In this document: positions 24,301 to 36,100 of the stretch, one piece after another
Layout of the letters: each line of letters starts with the position of its first letter
Numbering within the stretch: the stretch's first letter is position 1
DNA from: Dastarcus helophoroides
Taxonomy: Eukaryota; Arthropoda; Insecta; Coleoptera; Bothrideridae
DNA: 64,000 nt
Direction of reading: 5' to 3'
NCBI GenBank assembly: GCA_028583605.1
Contig: CM053331.1
Span: 39,532,283-39,596,282, forward strand
The notes under the pieces: generated by a model
The model's database searches: none
What the model saw: the letters and a program-made list of their open reading frames with translations, nothing else
Told to the model about the DNA's origin: nothing
Made by a program: the position numbers and the translations under genes

Positions 24301-24490
24301 TTATAATAAGAAAGAGTTGTCACCTAAAATGGGTTTTTGATTGACAGCACCACCGAGCAGTCTACTATATCTGGTCCTTTATATTTACAAAATTTTCTAT
24401 ATCGCACTCAAATGTATCTAATTATGCTTTTTACTGAACTTCTTTATTAAGCAATAAGAAAATAAAATAATTCAATAGAATTTCGAATAT
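21361..24490 (+). repeat. ELR block 3 (exon-like repeat)
   Basis: About eight full or partial units, beginning near 21,385, 21,645, 22,075, 22,680, 23,115, 23,540, 23,985 and 24,245. Donor-like GTAAGT tails sit at 21,958 and 23,862; in the unit near 22,990 the donor has decayed (TTTTTTAGC). A roughly 405-bp stretch, 21,480-21,885, is repeated nearly unchanged at 24,080-24,484. It includes an AT-rich tail (GATTGACAGCACCACCGAGC...) that is not part of the normal unit, so this portion moved as a segmental duplication. Confidence 0.75.
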
Positions 24491-26635
24491 TTGAAAGTTA
24501 GCCAACTTAGTGAACTCGATTATGGCTCGTCAGATTAGTTTTTTTCTTTTTCAGGATTAGTTTTTTGTTTTTAAGGAATTGTAAGTTAAAGCTTATTAGC
24601 ATTCACCGGGGAATCATTACGAAATGTAAGTAAGGTTCTTCGTCTTGTAGAACTATTTCAAAATGAATTCCCTTGGAGGTTTTAAGTCTAATTTATCGCC
24701 ATAGCAATACTAATATCCCGGTAAACACGGCAGTATTTAAAATCGAGGAAAAATTGCTCATTCCGGCAAGAAATCCCTGCTTAATTAAGCAGGAGCTTAT
24801 TTGAATAGCTTTTAAGTGAAGCACTGTGGAGGTTTGGGCAAAGTAATTAACATAAGTAATTACTTACGGATATCCAAAGCAGCCAGCGAAGTTAAATGTA
24901 GAGCAGCATAGATAAAAGCGATGGAAGCGACGTAGCCCTTGTTCGATAAACACATCTTCTTATGAGATCACATGGACCCTGAAACGAAACGTTCATAATT
25001 AAATGATAGATTCGATGGCAAGAAGCAGCAACAGTGACGAACCGAAAATACCTCGTCAGTTCTTATAGATTTCAAGTAAAAAATTTGATTAGCAATAGTA
25101 GTGATGCCACGACTTCTCTGTACTTGTACAAAAAGTTTCAATAATGTCTGAAATATGTGATTTTGTGCGAAATAAGTTCCAGATCCTTTAAGAACCAAGT
25201 TTCCTAATTTAGCAAAGTTTAATTTCATATAAAAGTTATATATAAAATTTCGCTTGCGTTTATTTCCTTAATTCAATTGTTGACTCGCCATCTTTTCTTG
25301 TTTATGTTTTCGATTGCTATCAATTTTATTGGCAGGTCTTCCCCCGAAGGCGCCCACGATGAAACTCAATTAAATCGAGACCGATAAATGTATTTTTACA
25401 CACGACTTATAAATTATACAGAAAGGTTAAAAAAGGTTTTTTTTTTCTGATACACAATTTACTCCCTCCTAATTTCATAACACCAAAAAGTAATCCTTGT
25501 CCAGATATGTCCAGATTGTCGATTTTTTACGCCTAATAACCCGAGCTTGATTTCTGAAGCGTTTCAAACTTTTTCAATAAATAAGTTTTGTTCTGATAAT
25601 TTCGCTGAGTAAACCGTGCAATTAAGTTGGAAAATTTGCAATGAGCACGATGAAATATGTTTAATGATAAATTAAACTGCTGGAAGGCAAGTTTATAAAG
25701 TTGGTCGAGAACTTGTTTGCATTCGAGATTAAAAAGACGCTTCGAGTTTATGCAAGAACATTCCCAGGTGAGAAAAAGAGCGAGCAGAACTGGGAAATCA
25801 TTTAATTTCCCTCGTAAATAACGCATTCTCTTTTCCGTTGGTTTCCATTGTCAGCAAGACCTTTTCAAACCACGCAAAGAATTTAATGAGATTCTTAATG
25901 TCCCCATGTTTTATTAATGAAAACGTCGCTATTAGAACTATCTCTTTTCAGTAAAACAAGGACTAAGATACTCAGATTTGTGTAATTAAGTCCGCTGGAG
26001 CTTTTTACTTCCTTTGAATTTACAAGATAACCAGATGCTGCTTTTTCGTTTTACCTCCTTGATATCGAGCTAGTTTTTGTTGAAATTAGTCGTCTACTTC
26101 GTGTTCTAAGACGTCGGTTTACATGTTTGCATACGAAAGCTTTAAAAATTTAACGCACGCCGTTTTTATCCTGAAACCGTAAATAAATTGGATGTGGAAA
26201 ACGCCTTCTAAAAGGACAGGTGAAACATCTTTCGCACGTTTCATTCATCAGCCCGTCTCTTGGGGTTCCTGCCAATATTGCCTTCCTTGACGACCGTTTG
26301 TCTTATCAGCATCTTTACACGTGACAAAAACTGAAAAAAAGGAAGCCTGAGAACAAACACTCTTGACGTATGAGGTCTATTCTTTATCCCCGTTTTTTGA
26401 TATTCGCCACGTTGTTTACTAAAATTACTAAGATATACCTTCTAACAAATTTTTATATTACAGTATAATTGAGAAAATTTGGTTATATTCATTTGCGCGA
26501 GGTACATATATTGTAACGGTTTTGATGTCATTTATTAGATATCAATCATATTTGATTTGTTTATTTGTTTACGGGTTGTCGAGGTGTTCGGATGGTAGCG
26601 ATTAAGATGAGGTGACCAATTTTTTGAAAACTTGT
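24491..26635. other. no gene recognised; unique gap in ELR array
   Basis: AT-rich single-copy-like DNA between two array blocks. Open frames are short and without domains on either strand. No repeats of the surrounding families were noticed. Confidence 0.4.
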
Positions 26636-27301
26636 CATGTTGGCACAAAAACCTGACAACTATTGCTTTCATTCGGGAGAGTACAGCTCTTGGTGTCGGT
26701 AATACCAGTTCTAATCAGAAAAGGTTGTTACCTAATAGGGGTTTGTACAGATAACATTTTTGTTTGTGCGCATAAGTGCAAACATTTTGTGGAAGTTGGT
26801 CGCGTGATGGCTGTCTTCATCCCATCGTCATTGCTACCACCACTTTACTGCTTTGATTGCAAAAGTGCGCATTTTATTTTATTTTTTATGCCTAAATATT
26901 GCCCCGAAACATTCGCACATAAGACAGATCTGCGCTTCTAGTTTGGAATCGAATTGTTTTTTACTGATCTGTTGAAGGTTTGTCTAGATAACACTTTCGT
27001 TTGTGCGTATCCATGCAAATATTTTGTGAAAGTTTGTCGCCTGATTGCTATTAAAAAACACCGTTATTACCTATGCTGCCATCCCTTTATTCGTTTGATT
27101 GCTGTGGTGCCACGAAATGTTTTGGTAAGTATTTCTCACAGAGATTCTTTTTCTTTAAATTTAAACGATTGAACGCTGCTCCGAAATGTTCCTACATAAA
27201 ACAAATCTGCGCTTCTATTTTTGAAAACAAATCTTTTGTTTGTTGATCTATTGAAGTGTACGGTTGATAGATGTGGAAGATGGAGCGATGGGTAGCCTAA
27301 T

Positions 27302-27688
27302 TTGTATCTTGCAGGTGGTAGACATTTTGCCCAAAGAAAACGTAAGAGGTACCGCTTTTGTGCGGGAGAGTACAGCCCTTGGTGTCTGTTGATAAATATG
27401 GGTGAAGCGGCGGGTAGCTTGATTTGTATCTTGCAGGTGGTAGACATTTTGCCCAAAGAAAACGTAAGAGGTACCGCTTTTGTGCGGAAGAGTACAGCCC
27501 TTGGTGTCTGTAATTCCCCTCCTAATAAGAATGGGTCGCACCTACAAGGAGTTTGTAGAGATAACGTATTTGTTTGTGCGCATAAGTGCAAACATTTTGT
27601 GGAAGTTGGTTGCGTGATGGCTGTCTTTATCCCATCGTCATTGCTACCACCACTTTACTCGTTCGATTTCAAAAGTGCACGTAGATAG
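27302..27688 (+). other. exon-like ORF in ELR array (unrecognised product)
   Basis: An open frame of 128 codons in plus orientation across two partially duplicated units: the segment GATAAATATGGGTGAAGCGG... is inserted as a nested repeat near 27,390. The translation contains the family core SHLQGVCRDNVFVCAHKCKH with the spacing C-x2-C-x11-C-x6-C-x3-C counted from the consensus VCNSC; this copy has serine or proline at part of the first pair. I do not recognise the domain. The opposite strand is also open for 151 codons here, so openness alone is weak evidence of coding. The downstream part leaves the frame that leads to the conserved donor. Confidence 0.25.
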
Positions 27689-28659
27689 TGACCCTGACGC
27701 CATGAAAATGTTTTTTCGCGTTAGATTCCTCATTATTTTTTATGCCTAAACACTGCCTCGAAACATTCGTACATAAAACATATCTGCGTTTCTAGTTTGA
27801 AAACAAATCTTTCTTTGTTGATTTGTTGAAGTGTATGGTTGACAGATGTAGAGGATGAAGCGATGGGTAGCCTGATTTATATCCTGCTGGAGGTTGATAT
27901 TTTCCCTCACGAAAACGTGTAAGGTATCGCTTTCACGCAGGAGAGTACAGCCCTTGGTATCGATAATACCAATTCTAATAGGAAAGGGTTATCACCTACG
28001 AGGGGTTTGTCTAGATAACGCTTTTGTTTGTGCGTATCTGTGCAAATATTTTGTGGAAGTTTGTCGCCTGATTGCTATTAACGAACACCGTTATCACCTC
28101 TGCTGCCATCCCTTTGTTCGTGGTGTCACAAAAATGTTTTCGTAAGTATTTCTTACATAGATTCTTTTTGTTAAATGTTAACGACTGAACGCTGCTCCAA
28201 AATGTTCCTACAAAAGGCAAATCTGCGCTTCTATTTTTTTTTGTTGATCTATTGAAGTGTACGGTTGATAAATATGGAGAGTAAAACGGTGAGTGGCTTG
28301 ATTCGTATTTTGCGGTTGGTGGAAATTTTGCCCAAAGAAAACATAACAGGTTCCAATTTTATGCGGGAGAGTGCGGCCCTTGGTGTCTGTAATTCCCATC
28401 CTAATAAGAATGGGTCGCACCTACCAGAGATTTGTAGAGATAAGGTATTTGTTTGAGAGCATAGGTGCAAACATTTTGTGAAAGTTGGTCTCGTGATGGC
28501 TCTCTCCATCCCATCGTCATTGCGACCGCCCCTTTGCTCGTTCAGTTGCAAAAGCGCGCGAAGATAGTCATCCTGGCGCCATGAAAATGTTCTTTTGCGT
28601 TAGATTCCTGATTTTGTTTTATTTTTTATGCCCAAACATTCCCCGAAACATTCATACAT

Positions 28660-28830
28660 AAGTTTGATGGTCCTTGGTCCAGCAACAAAGGTTGCTCTAA
28701 CGCGTTTCGACAGCAAAGTTGTCTTCTTTCTCTCTGAAGATGACAGCTTGGCTGTCGAAATGTGTTAGAGCAACCTTTGTTGTGTTTTTTAATCTTTCTT
28801 GGTTTCAGGGGATAAGTTCTGTATTTCAAT
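28660..28830. repeat. F1 foldback element inserted in ELR array
   Basis: Interrupts an ELR unit between CATTCATACATAAG and a resumed ACATAAGACAGATTTGCGCT. The arms AGCAACAAAGGTTGCTCTAA...TTTCGACAGC and GCTGTCGAAATGTGTTAGAG...CCTTTGTTGTG are complementary. The right arm continues through TTTCTTGGTTTCAGGGGATA and GTATTTCAATT, as in the copies at 41, 54 and 55 kb. The repeated CATACATAAG on both sides may be a target duplication of about 9-10 bp. Confidence 0.7.
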
Positions 28831-30957
28831 TTATACATAAGACAGATTTGCGCTTTTAGTTTGGAAACGAATAGTTTTTTATTAATCTGTTGAAGTGTAC
28901 GGTTGATAGATGCGGAGGATGGAGCGATGGGTAGTCCGATTTATATCCTGCTGGAGGTTGATATTTTCCCTTGTGAAAACGTGTAAGGTTTCACGCAGGA
29001 GAGTATAGCCCTTGGTGTCGGTAATACCAATTCTAATAAGAAAGGGTTGTCACCTACGAGGGGATTGTCTAGATAACGCTTTCGTTTGTGCATATTCGTG
29101 CAAATATTTTGTGAAAGTTTGTCGCCTGATTGCTATTAAAGAACACTGTTATCACCTTTGCTGCCATCCCTTTATTCGTTTGATTGCCGTGGTGCTACGA
29201 AAATGTTTTGGTAAGTATTTCTCACATAGATTCTTTTTTTTAAATTTTAATGCATGAACGTTGCTCCGAAAGCTTCCTACATAAGGCAAATCTGCGCTTG
29301 TATTTTTGTAAACAAATCTTTTTTTTTTGTTGATCTATAGAAGTGTACGGTTGATAAATATGGAGGCTAAAGCGGCAAGTAGCTTGATTTGTATCTTGCG
29401 GGTGGTGGACATTTTTTCCAGAAAAAACGTAACAGGTACCGCTGTTATGCGGGAAAGTATAGCCCTTGGTGTCTGCAATTCCTGTCCTAATAAAAATGGG
29501 TTGAACCTACAAGAGATTTGTAGAGATAACGTATTTATTTGTGCGCATATGTGCAAACATTTGTGGAAGTTGGTCCCATGATGGCCCTCTTCATCCCATC
29601 ATCATTGCTACCAACTCTTTACTCGTTCGATTGCAAAAGTACGCGTACACAGTGATCCCAGCGCCATAAAAATGTTTTTTTTTGCATTAGATTCCTCATT
29701 TTGTTTTATTTTTTATGCCTTAACACTGCCCCAAAACATTCGTACATAAGACAGATCTGCGATTCTAGTTTGGAAACGAATCTTTCTTTGTTGATTTGTT
29801 GAAGTGTACTGTTGATAGATGCGGAAGATAGAGCGATGGGTAGCCTGATTTATATCCTGCTGGAGGTTGATATTTTTCCTTGCGAAAACGTGTAAGGTAT
29901 CGCTTTCAGTCAGAAGAGTACAGCCCTTGGTGTGGGTAATACCAATTCTGATAAGAAAGGGTTGTCATCTACGAGGGGTTTGTCTAGATAACGTTTTCGT
30001 TTGTGCGCATCCGTGCAAATATTTTGTGGAAGATTGTCTCCTGATTGCTATTTAAAAACACCGTTAATACCTATGCCGCCATCTCTTTATTCATTTGATT
30101 GCTGTGGTGCCACGAAATGTTTTGGTAAGTATTTCTCACACAAATTATTTTTTTTTAAATTTAAACGATTGAACGCTGCTCCGGAATGTTCCTACATTAA
30201 ACAAATCTGTGGTTCTATTTTTAAAAACAAATCTTTTGTTTATTGATCTGTTGAAGTGTACGGTTGATAAATATGGGTGAAGCGGCACGTAGCTTGATTT
30301 GTATCTTGCAGGTAGTGGGCATTTTGCCCAAAGAAAACGTAACAGGTACTGCTTTTGTGGGCGAGAGTACAGCCCTTGGTGTCTGTAATTCCTGTCCTAA
30401 TAAGAATGGGTCGCACCTTTAAGAGGTTTGTAGAGATAACGTATTTGTTTGTGCGCATATGTGCAAACATTTTGTGGAAGTTGATGGCGTAATGGCTTTC
30501 TCCATCCTATCGTCACTGCTACAACTTCTTTACTCATTCGATTGCAAAAGTGTACGTAGATAGTGGCCCTAGCGTTTTTAGCATTAGATTCCTTATTTTG
30601 TTTTATTTTTTATACCCAGGGACGGCCCTGAAACATTCGTACATAAGACACATCTGCGCTTCTAGTTTGGAAACAAACGCGCTCGTAGATAGTGACCCTT
30701 GCACCATAAAAATGTTTTTTGCATTAGATCCTTCATTTTGTTTTATTTTTTGTGCTTAAACACTGCCCAGAAACATTCGTACACAAGACAGATCTGTGCT
30801 TCTAGTTTGTAAATAAATCGTTCTTTGTTGATCTTTTGAAGTGTAAGGTTGATAAATGTGGAGTGAAGCGACAAGTTGATTTATATCTTGCGGGTCGTCG
30901 ATATTTTCCCTCGCAAAAACGTGTCAGTTATCGCTTTCACACAGGAGAGTACAACCC

Positions 30958-31203
30958 TTGGTGTCGGTAATACTAATTTTAGTAAGAAAAAGTTGTCACG
31001 TACGAGGGGTTTGTCTAGATAACACTTTCGTTTGTGCGTATCCATGCAAATATTTTGTGGAAGTTTGTCGCCTGATTGCTATTAAAAAACACCGTTATTA
31101 CCTATGCTGCCATCCCTTTATTCGTTTGATTGCTGTGGTGCCACGAAATGTTTTGGTAAGTATTTCTCACAGAGATTCTTTTTCTTTAAATTTAAACGAT
31201 TGA
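30958..31203 (+). other. exon-like ORF running into donor motif (ELR)
   Basis: An 81-codon open frame ending just beyond the donor-like GTAAGT at 31,156. It contains GVCLDNTFVCAYPCKYFVEV and a second cysteine/histidine-rich stretch HRYYLCCHPF before the donor. A near-duplicate lies at 26,954-27,172 and related frames at 29,012-29,257 and 27,894-28,145. The same C-terminal frame is kept open up to the GTAAGT in several copies, which would fit a former coding exon. Identity of the ancestral gene is unknown. Confidence 0.25.
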
Positions 31204-31294
31204 ACGCTGCTCCGAAATGTTCCTACATTAAACAAATCTGTGGTTCTATTTTTAAAAACAAATCTTTTGTTTGTTGATCTATTGAAGTGTACGG

Positions 31295-31588
31295 TTGATA
31301 AATATGGGTAAAGCGGCTCGTAGCTTGATTTGTATCTTGCAGGTAGCGGACATTTTGCCCAAAGGAAACGTAACAGGTACTGCTTTTGTGGGCGAGAGCA
31401 CAGCCCTTGGTGTCTGTAATTCCTGTCCTAATAAGAATGGGTCGCACCTACAAGGGATTTGTAGAGATAACGTATTTGTTTGTGCGCATAGGTGCAAACA
31501 TTTTGTGGAAGTTGGTCTCGTGGTGGCCTTCTCCATTCCATCTCATTGCTATCAATTCTTTACTCATTCGATTGCAAAAGTACCCTAG
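31295..31588 (+). other. exon-like ORF, upstream-type frame (ELR)
   Basis: A 97-codon open frame representing the other unit type: MINMGKAARSLICILQVADI, then ESTALGVCNSCPNKNGSHLQ and CRDNVFVCAHRCKHFVEV. The five cysteines of the C-x2-C-x11-C-x6-C-x3-C pattern are all present here. It leaves the donor-directed frame after VEVGLVV because of an indel. Similar frames lie at 19,466-19,732, 23,133-23,327 and 29,327-29,581. Confidence 0.25.
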
Positions 31589-34072
31589 CGACCCTAGTGC
31601 CATGAAAATGTTTTTTTACATTAGATTTCTCATTTTGTTAATTTTTTTATGCCTAGACACATTCGTACATAAGACAGATCTGCGCTTCTAGTTTGGAAAC
31701 GAATCGTTCTTTATTGATCTGTTAAAGTGTAAGGTTGATAGATGTGGAGGATGGAGCGACGGATAGCCAGGTTTATATTCTGCTGGAGGTCGATATTTTC
31801 CCACGCGTAAACGTGTTAGATATCTCTTTCACGCAAAAGCGTACAGCCTTTGGTGTCGGTAATAGCAATTTTAATAAGAAAGGGGTTTTTGTCTAGATAA
31901 CGCTTTCGTTTGCACGCATTTGTGCAAATATTTTTTGGAAGTTTGTCGCCTGGTTGCTATTAGCGAATACCGTTATCACCCCCGCTGCCATCTCTTTAAT
32001 CGTTTAATTGGCGAATTGCTTGTGGTGCTACAAAAATGTTTTGGTAAGCATTTTTTAAATAGATTTTTCTGCGCTTCTATTTTTAAAAACTTTTTTTTGT
32101 TTATCTATTGAAGTGTACGGTTGATAAATAAGGAGCGTGAAGCGATTTGTATCTTGATTTGTATCTTGCGGGTGGATATTTTGCCCAAAGAATACGTAAC
32201 AGGTACAAATTTTATGCGGGAGAGTACAGCCCTTGGTGTCTGCGATAGCTCTCCTAATAAGAATGGGTCGTCACCTACAAGCGATTTGTGTAGATGGGAT
32301 GTTTGTATAGATAACGTTTTTGTTTGTGCGCATACGTGCGAACGTAAAAGTTTGTTGCCTGATGGCAATTAAAGAATTTCGTCATTACCTCTGCTACCAT
32401 CCCTTTACTCGTTCGATTGCCAGCTTATTTGTAGTGCCACGAAAATGTTTTGGTAATTTTTTTTCTACATTAGATTCCTCTCTTTATTTTTTAACGGCTA
32501 AACGGTCGTTCAAAATATTTCTACAGAAGGTAAACCTGCGCTTCTATCTTTGAAAACAATTTTTTTGTTGATGTATTGAAGTGTATGGTTGGTAAATATG
32601 GAGGGTGAAACGGCGGGTAGCTTTATTTGTATCTTACGGGTGGTGGACATTTTGTTCTAAGAAAACGTGGCAGGTACCGCTTTCGAGTGGGAGAGTATAG
32701 CCCTTGGTGTCTGTAATACCTGTCCTAATAAGAATGGGTTGTCACCTACAAGCGGTTTTTGTAGATAAGAGGTTTGTATAGATAACGTTTTTGCGAACTT
32801 GCGAACGTAGAAGTTTGTCGCCTGATATCTATTAAATAACTCCGTCATTACTTCTGCTACCATCTCTTTACTCGTTCGATTGCCAACTTGTTTGTAGTGC
32901 CACAAAAATGTTTTGGTAACTTTTTTCACATCAGATTCCTCTCTTTTTATTTTTTAACGGCTAAACGGTCGTTCAAAATATTTCTACAGAAGGTAAACCT
33001 GCGCTTCTATCTTTGAAAACAATTTTTTGATATATTGAAGTGTATGGTTGGTAAATATGGAGGATGAAACGGCGGGTAGCTTTATTTGTATCTTACGGGT
33101 GGTGGACATTTTGCTTGGTGGCAGGTACCGCTTTTGAGTCGGAGAGTATAGCCCTTGGTGTCTGTAATACCTGTCCTTCTAAGAATGGGTCGTCACCTAC
33201 AAGCGGTTTGTGTAGATAAGAGGTTTGTATAGATAAAGTTTTTGTTTGTGTGCATACGTGCGAACGTAAAAGTTTGTCGCCTGATGGCTATTAAAGAACT
33301 CCGTCATTACCTCTGCTACCATCCCTTTACTCGTTCGATTGCCAGCTTGTTTGTAGTGCCACGAAAATGTTTTGGTAATTTTTTTTCTACATTAGACTCC
33401 TCTCTTTAATTTTTAACGGCTAAACGGTGCCCCGAAATATTGCTATAGAAGGTAAACCTGCGCTTTTATCTTTGAAAACAATTTTTTTGTTGATGTATTG
33501 AAGTGTATGGTTGGTAAATATGGAGGGTGAAACGGCGGGTAGCTCTATTTGTATCTTACGGGTAGGGGACATTTTGCTCTAAGAAAACGTGACAGGTGCC
33601 GCTTTTAAATGGGAGAGTATAGCCCTTGGTGTCTGTAATACCTGTCCTAATAAGAATGGGTCGTCACGTACAAGAGGTTTGTAGAAATAACGTATTTGTT
33701 TAAGCGCATAAGTGCAAACATTTTGTGGAAGTTGGTTCATCCCATCGTCATTGCTATCAACCGTTTACTAGCCTGTAATACCTGTCCTAATAAGAATGGG
33801 TCGTCACGTACAAGGGGTTTGTATAGATAACATTTTCGTTTGTGTGCATACGTGCTAGCTTTTTGTGTCACCTGATAACTAATAAGAACTCCTCCACCCT
33901 ATTACCACCACTTTATTTGTTCGATTGCCAAAGTACGCGTACATAGTGATCCTGGCACTACAAAAATCTTTGGTAAGTTTTTTTATAGATTACTTAACAT
34001 TTTTATTCATTAACGCCTTAACGCTGCCCCGAAATATTCCTATACAAGGCTTTACTTTGCTTCTAGATTTGA

Positions 34073-34581
34073 ACAAATTACCAATTAAATGTTCTGTAAT
34101 TAAACAGTTAAACGTGCTTAAACCTCAAAATATGTTCAACCGAAATCATAGACTAATTTCGGCCTTCCTTGGCCTTATCAGTATGGTGGGGTGGTTGTAT
34201 ACACTTCCAACGTAAAGCCGTTAGTCAGTCGTATAAGTGTCCAAGAGAGTTAACCGCCATTGGGCGGCTTGTAACTGATTTTGAACTTTTTATTAGGTAA
34301 ACATTTTTGCTACAGGCTAATTGAAGCATTCTTCTCTGCTGAGATAATAAGCCTTGTATATACGAATATATACAAGTTTATTACGATGCAATTGAAATCT
34401 AATTTCATTAGAATCTAATAAAATTGCTAAATTGCAATTGCAAAGTTCACGTAGACGAAACAAAGCTTGTATCATGGGTTGCATAGCAACATCCATAGGT
34501 ACAAACGTCCTCGGCGTGACTTTACTTCCATCTAGTTCGACAAAGTTCAACAAATGATCAGATTTGAAATCAAATTAAAAT
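34073..34581. repeat. ribozyme-bearing insertion, copy 1
   Basis: About 510 bp separating the ELR pieces ...CTTCTAGATTTG and GTTGATTTGCTAAAGTGTAC. It aligns along its length with 36,101-36,614 with scattered substitutions. On the minus strand it carries a mutated hammerhead fold (34,136-34,203). It also contains the small inverted pair ACCGCCATTGGGCGG near 34,250 and an AT-rich palindromic stretch near 34,355-34,440. No reverse transcriptase or other gene is present, so it would be a non-autonomous element. Confidence 0.65.
34136..34203 (-). ncRNA. degenerate hammerhead ribozyme
   Basis: On the minus strand the core reads CTGATAA, stem GGCC-AAGGAA-GGCC, then GAAATTAGTC. Compared with the copy at 36,163-36,230, the core base G8 has become A (CTGATGA to CTGATAA), C15.2 has become T, and stem I pairing is largely lost. 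From what is known of hammerhead catalysis this version should be inactive. Confidence 0.7.
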
Positions 34582-35500
34582 GTTGATTTGCTAAAGTGTA
34601 CGGTTAGTGGAGGGTGGAGCAACGGGTAGCTTGATTTATATCTTGCAAAAGGTCGACGTTTTCTTTCACGAAGACGGTTTGACGCAGGAGAGTACAGCCC
34701 TTGGTGTCGGTAATACCAGTCCTAATAAAAATGGGTCGTCACCTAGAAGCGGTTTGTATAGATAAAAGGTTTGTATACATAACATTTTTGTTTCTGCGCA
34801 TACGTGCGAACGTGAAAGTTTGTCGCCTCATGGCTATTAAAGAACTCTGTCATTACCTCTGCTACCATCCCTTTACTCGTTCGATTGCCAACCTGTTTTG
34901 TAGTGCCATGAAAATGTTTTGGCTTCTCATTAGATTCTCCTCTTTTTATTTTTTAATGGTTAAACGGTGCTCCAAAATATTTTTACAGAAAGTAAACCTG
35001 TGCTTCTATCTTTGAAAATAATTTTTTTGCTGATGTATTGAAGTGCATGGTTGGTAAATATGGAGGGTAAAACGGCTGGTAGCTTTATTGGTATCTTTAG
35101 GGTGGTGGACATTTTGCCCTAAGGAAACGTGACAGGTACCGCTTTCAAGTGAGGGGGAGTATAGCCCTTGGTGTCTGTTATACCTGTCCTAATAAGAGTG
35201 TCTCGTCAACTACAAGGGGTTTGTATAGATAACACGTTAATTATATATGCGCCCACGTATGCACACGTTTGTGTGCATACGTGCTAGCTTTTTGTGAAAG
35301 TTTGTCGCCTGATAGCTAATAAGGACTGCCTCCACTCTATCAGCTCTGTTACTACCATCTCAATCGTTCGATTGCCAAATTACGCGTAAATAGTTATCCT
35401 GGTACTACAAACATGTTTGGTAAGTTTTTTTAAATAGATTTCTTGACATTTTTATTTTTCAATACCTAAACGCTGCCCCAAAATATTCCTATACAGATAA
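34582..35500 (+). repeat. ELR block 5 (exon-like repeat)
   Basis: Two units (starts near 34,590 and 35,035). The first has the 104-codon open frame at 34,701-35,015 related to FLFLRIRANVKVCRLMAIKE. The end of the second unit keeps a donor-like TTTG/GTAAGT (GT at 35,420). It is nearly identical in order to block 6, showing that the ribozyme insertion and following ELR units were duplicated together about 2.03 kb apart. Confidence 0.75.
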
Positions 35501-36100
35501 GGAAAAATTTTCATTATTTATGTACAACGCTAAAAATGGTCCCTTCCATAGTTTTTTATGGCCGCTGAACGTATTCCCCTACTTTGATGCTACATGCTCG
35601 TATCTTCCAGTTTAGATGTTAGAAAAAACTCGTCCAGAGTTTTACAACAGACTGGAATATTGTTTAGCACACTTTGGCGGCCTATTTGAACTCATTATAT
35701 TGTAATGTTTAAAGAGTTATGTTATATTCTGCATTAGAATTATTTTTTATTTTGTTTAAGATATCTTGTTTATTTATTTTGGTTATCAAAGAATATCAGT
35801 TTTGTTTTGCCTCAGAACAAGCACCATGTGGTACACAAATTTTAATAAAACTGTTGCCTGCCAGTAGTAATCCATCCCGTAACAAAACACGTTAGAAGCT
35901 ATGATGTACTACTGAAATCTCCACCAGCACTGATCGCTGAGCTCTGCGTTGAATTGTTTACACCGGTGTAGGGGAATATAAGCCGCCGCCCATCTATCCC
36001 ACTATTAGCTCTCCATGTTAAATCTCTAATTTACATTTTCCCTGTGAACAGTGTTTAAATTTCCTGATGTGTATAAGACTAATCTTTGCTTCTAGATTTG
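35501..36100. other. spacer; possible small TIR element 35,576-35,980
   Basis: No gene. An 11-bp inverted pair, TATTCCCCTAC near 35,570 and GTAGGGGAATA near 35,970, brackets about 400 bp and could be short terminal repeats next to a TA target, but this is weak. The right edge rejoins ELR-like sequence (TGTATAAGACTAATCTTTGC) before the second ribozyme-bearing insertion. Confidence 0.3.

Larger units (their letters stand above)
26636..34072 (+). repeat. ELR block 4: main array of ~450-bp exon-like repeats
   Basis: The largest run of the family, about fifteen units of mostly 430-600 bp, with starts near 27,250, 27,830, 28,255, 28,890, 29,340, 29,805, 30,250, 30,835, 31,285, 31,725, 32,110, 32,575, 33,035 and 33,500. 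Each unit has: a T-rich lead, TTGATCTATTGAAGTGTACG, GGGTAGCTTGATTTGTATCT, GAGAGTACAGCCCTTGGTGT, a cysteine-rich open stretch, and ATGTTTTG/GTAAGT. Donor-like GTs are at 27,125, 28,142, 29,211, 30,125, 31,156, 32,044 and 33,973. Two unit types differ by one base near the middle (GGGTCGCACC against GGTTGTCACC), which shifts the upstream frame relative to the downstream one. No single unit is open throughout. It could be a cluster of decayed duplicated exons or a satellite derived from one exon; function is unknown. Confidence 0.8.

Noticed and set aside
27136..27591. Minus-strand 151-codon frame opposite the ELR units.
   Set aside because: It runs through a nested duplication, lacks a donor or acceptor in that orientation, and is antisense to the conserved GTAAGT; kept only as a caution against over-reading the plus-strand frame.
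33925..34215. 96-codon frame crossing the ribozyme-bearing insertion.
   Set aside because: It joins an ELR tail to the insertion, has no domain, and its counterpart in the second copy of the insertion is not maintained.
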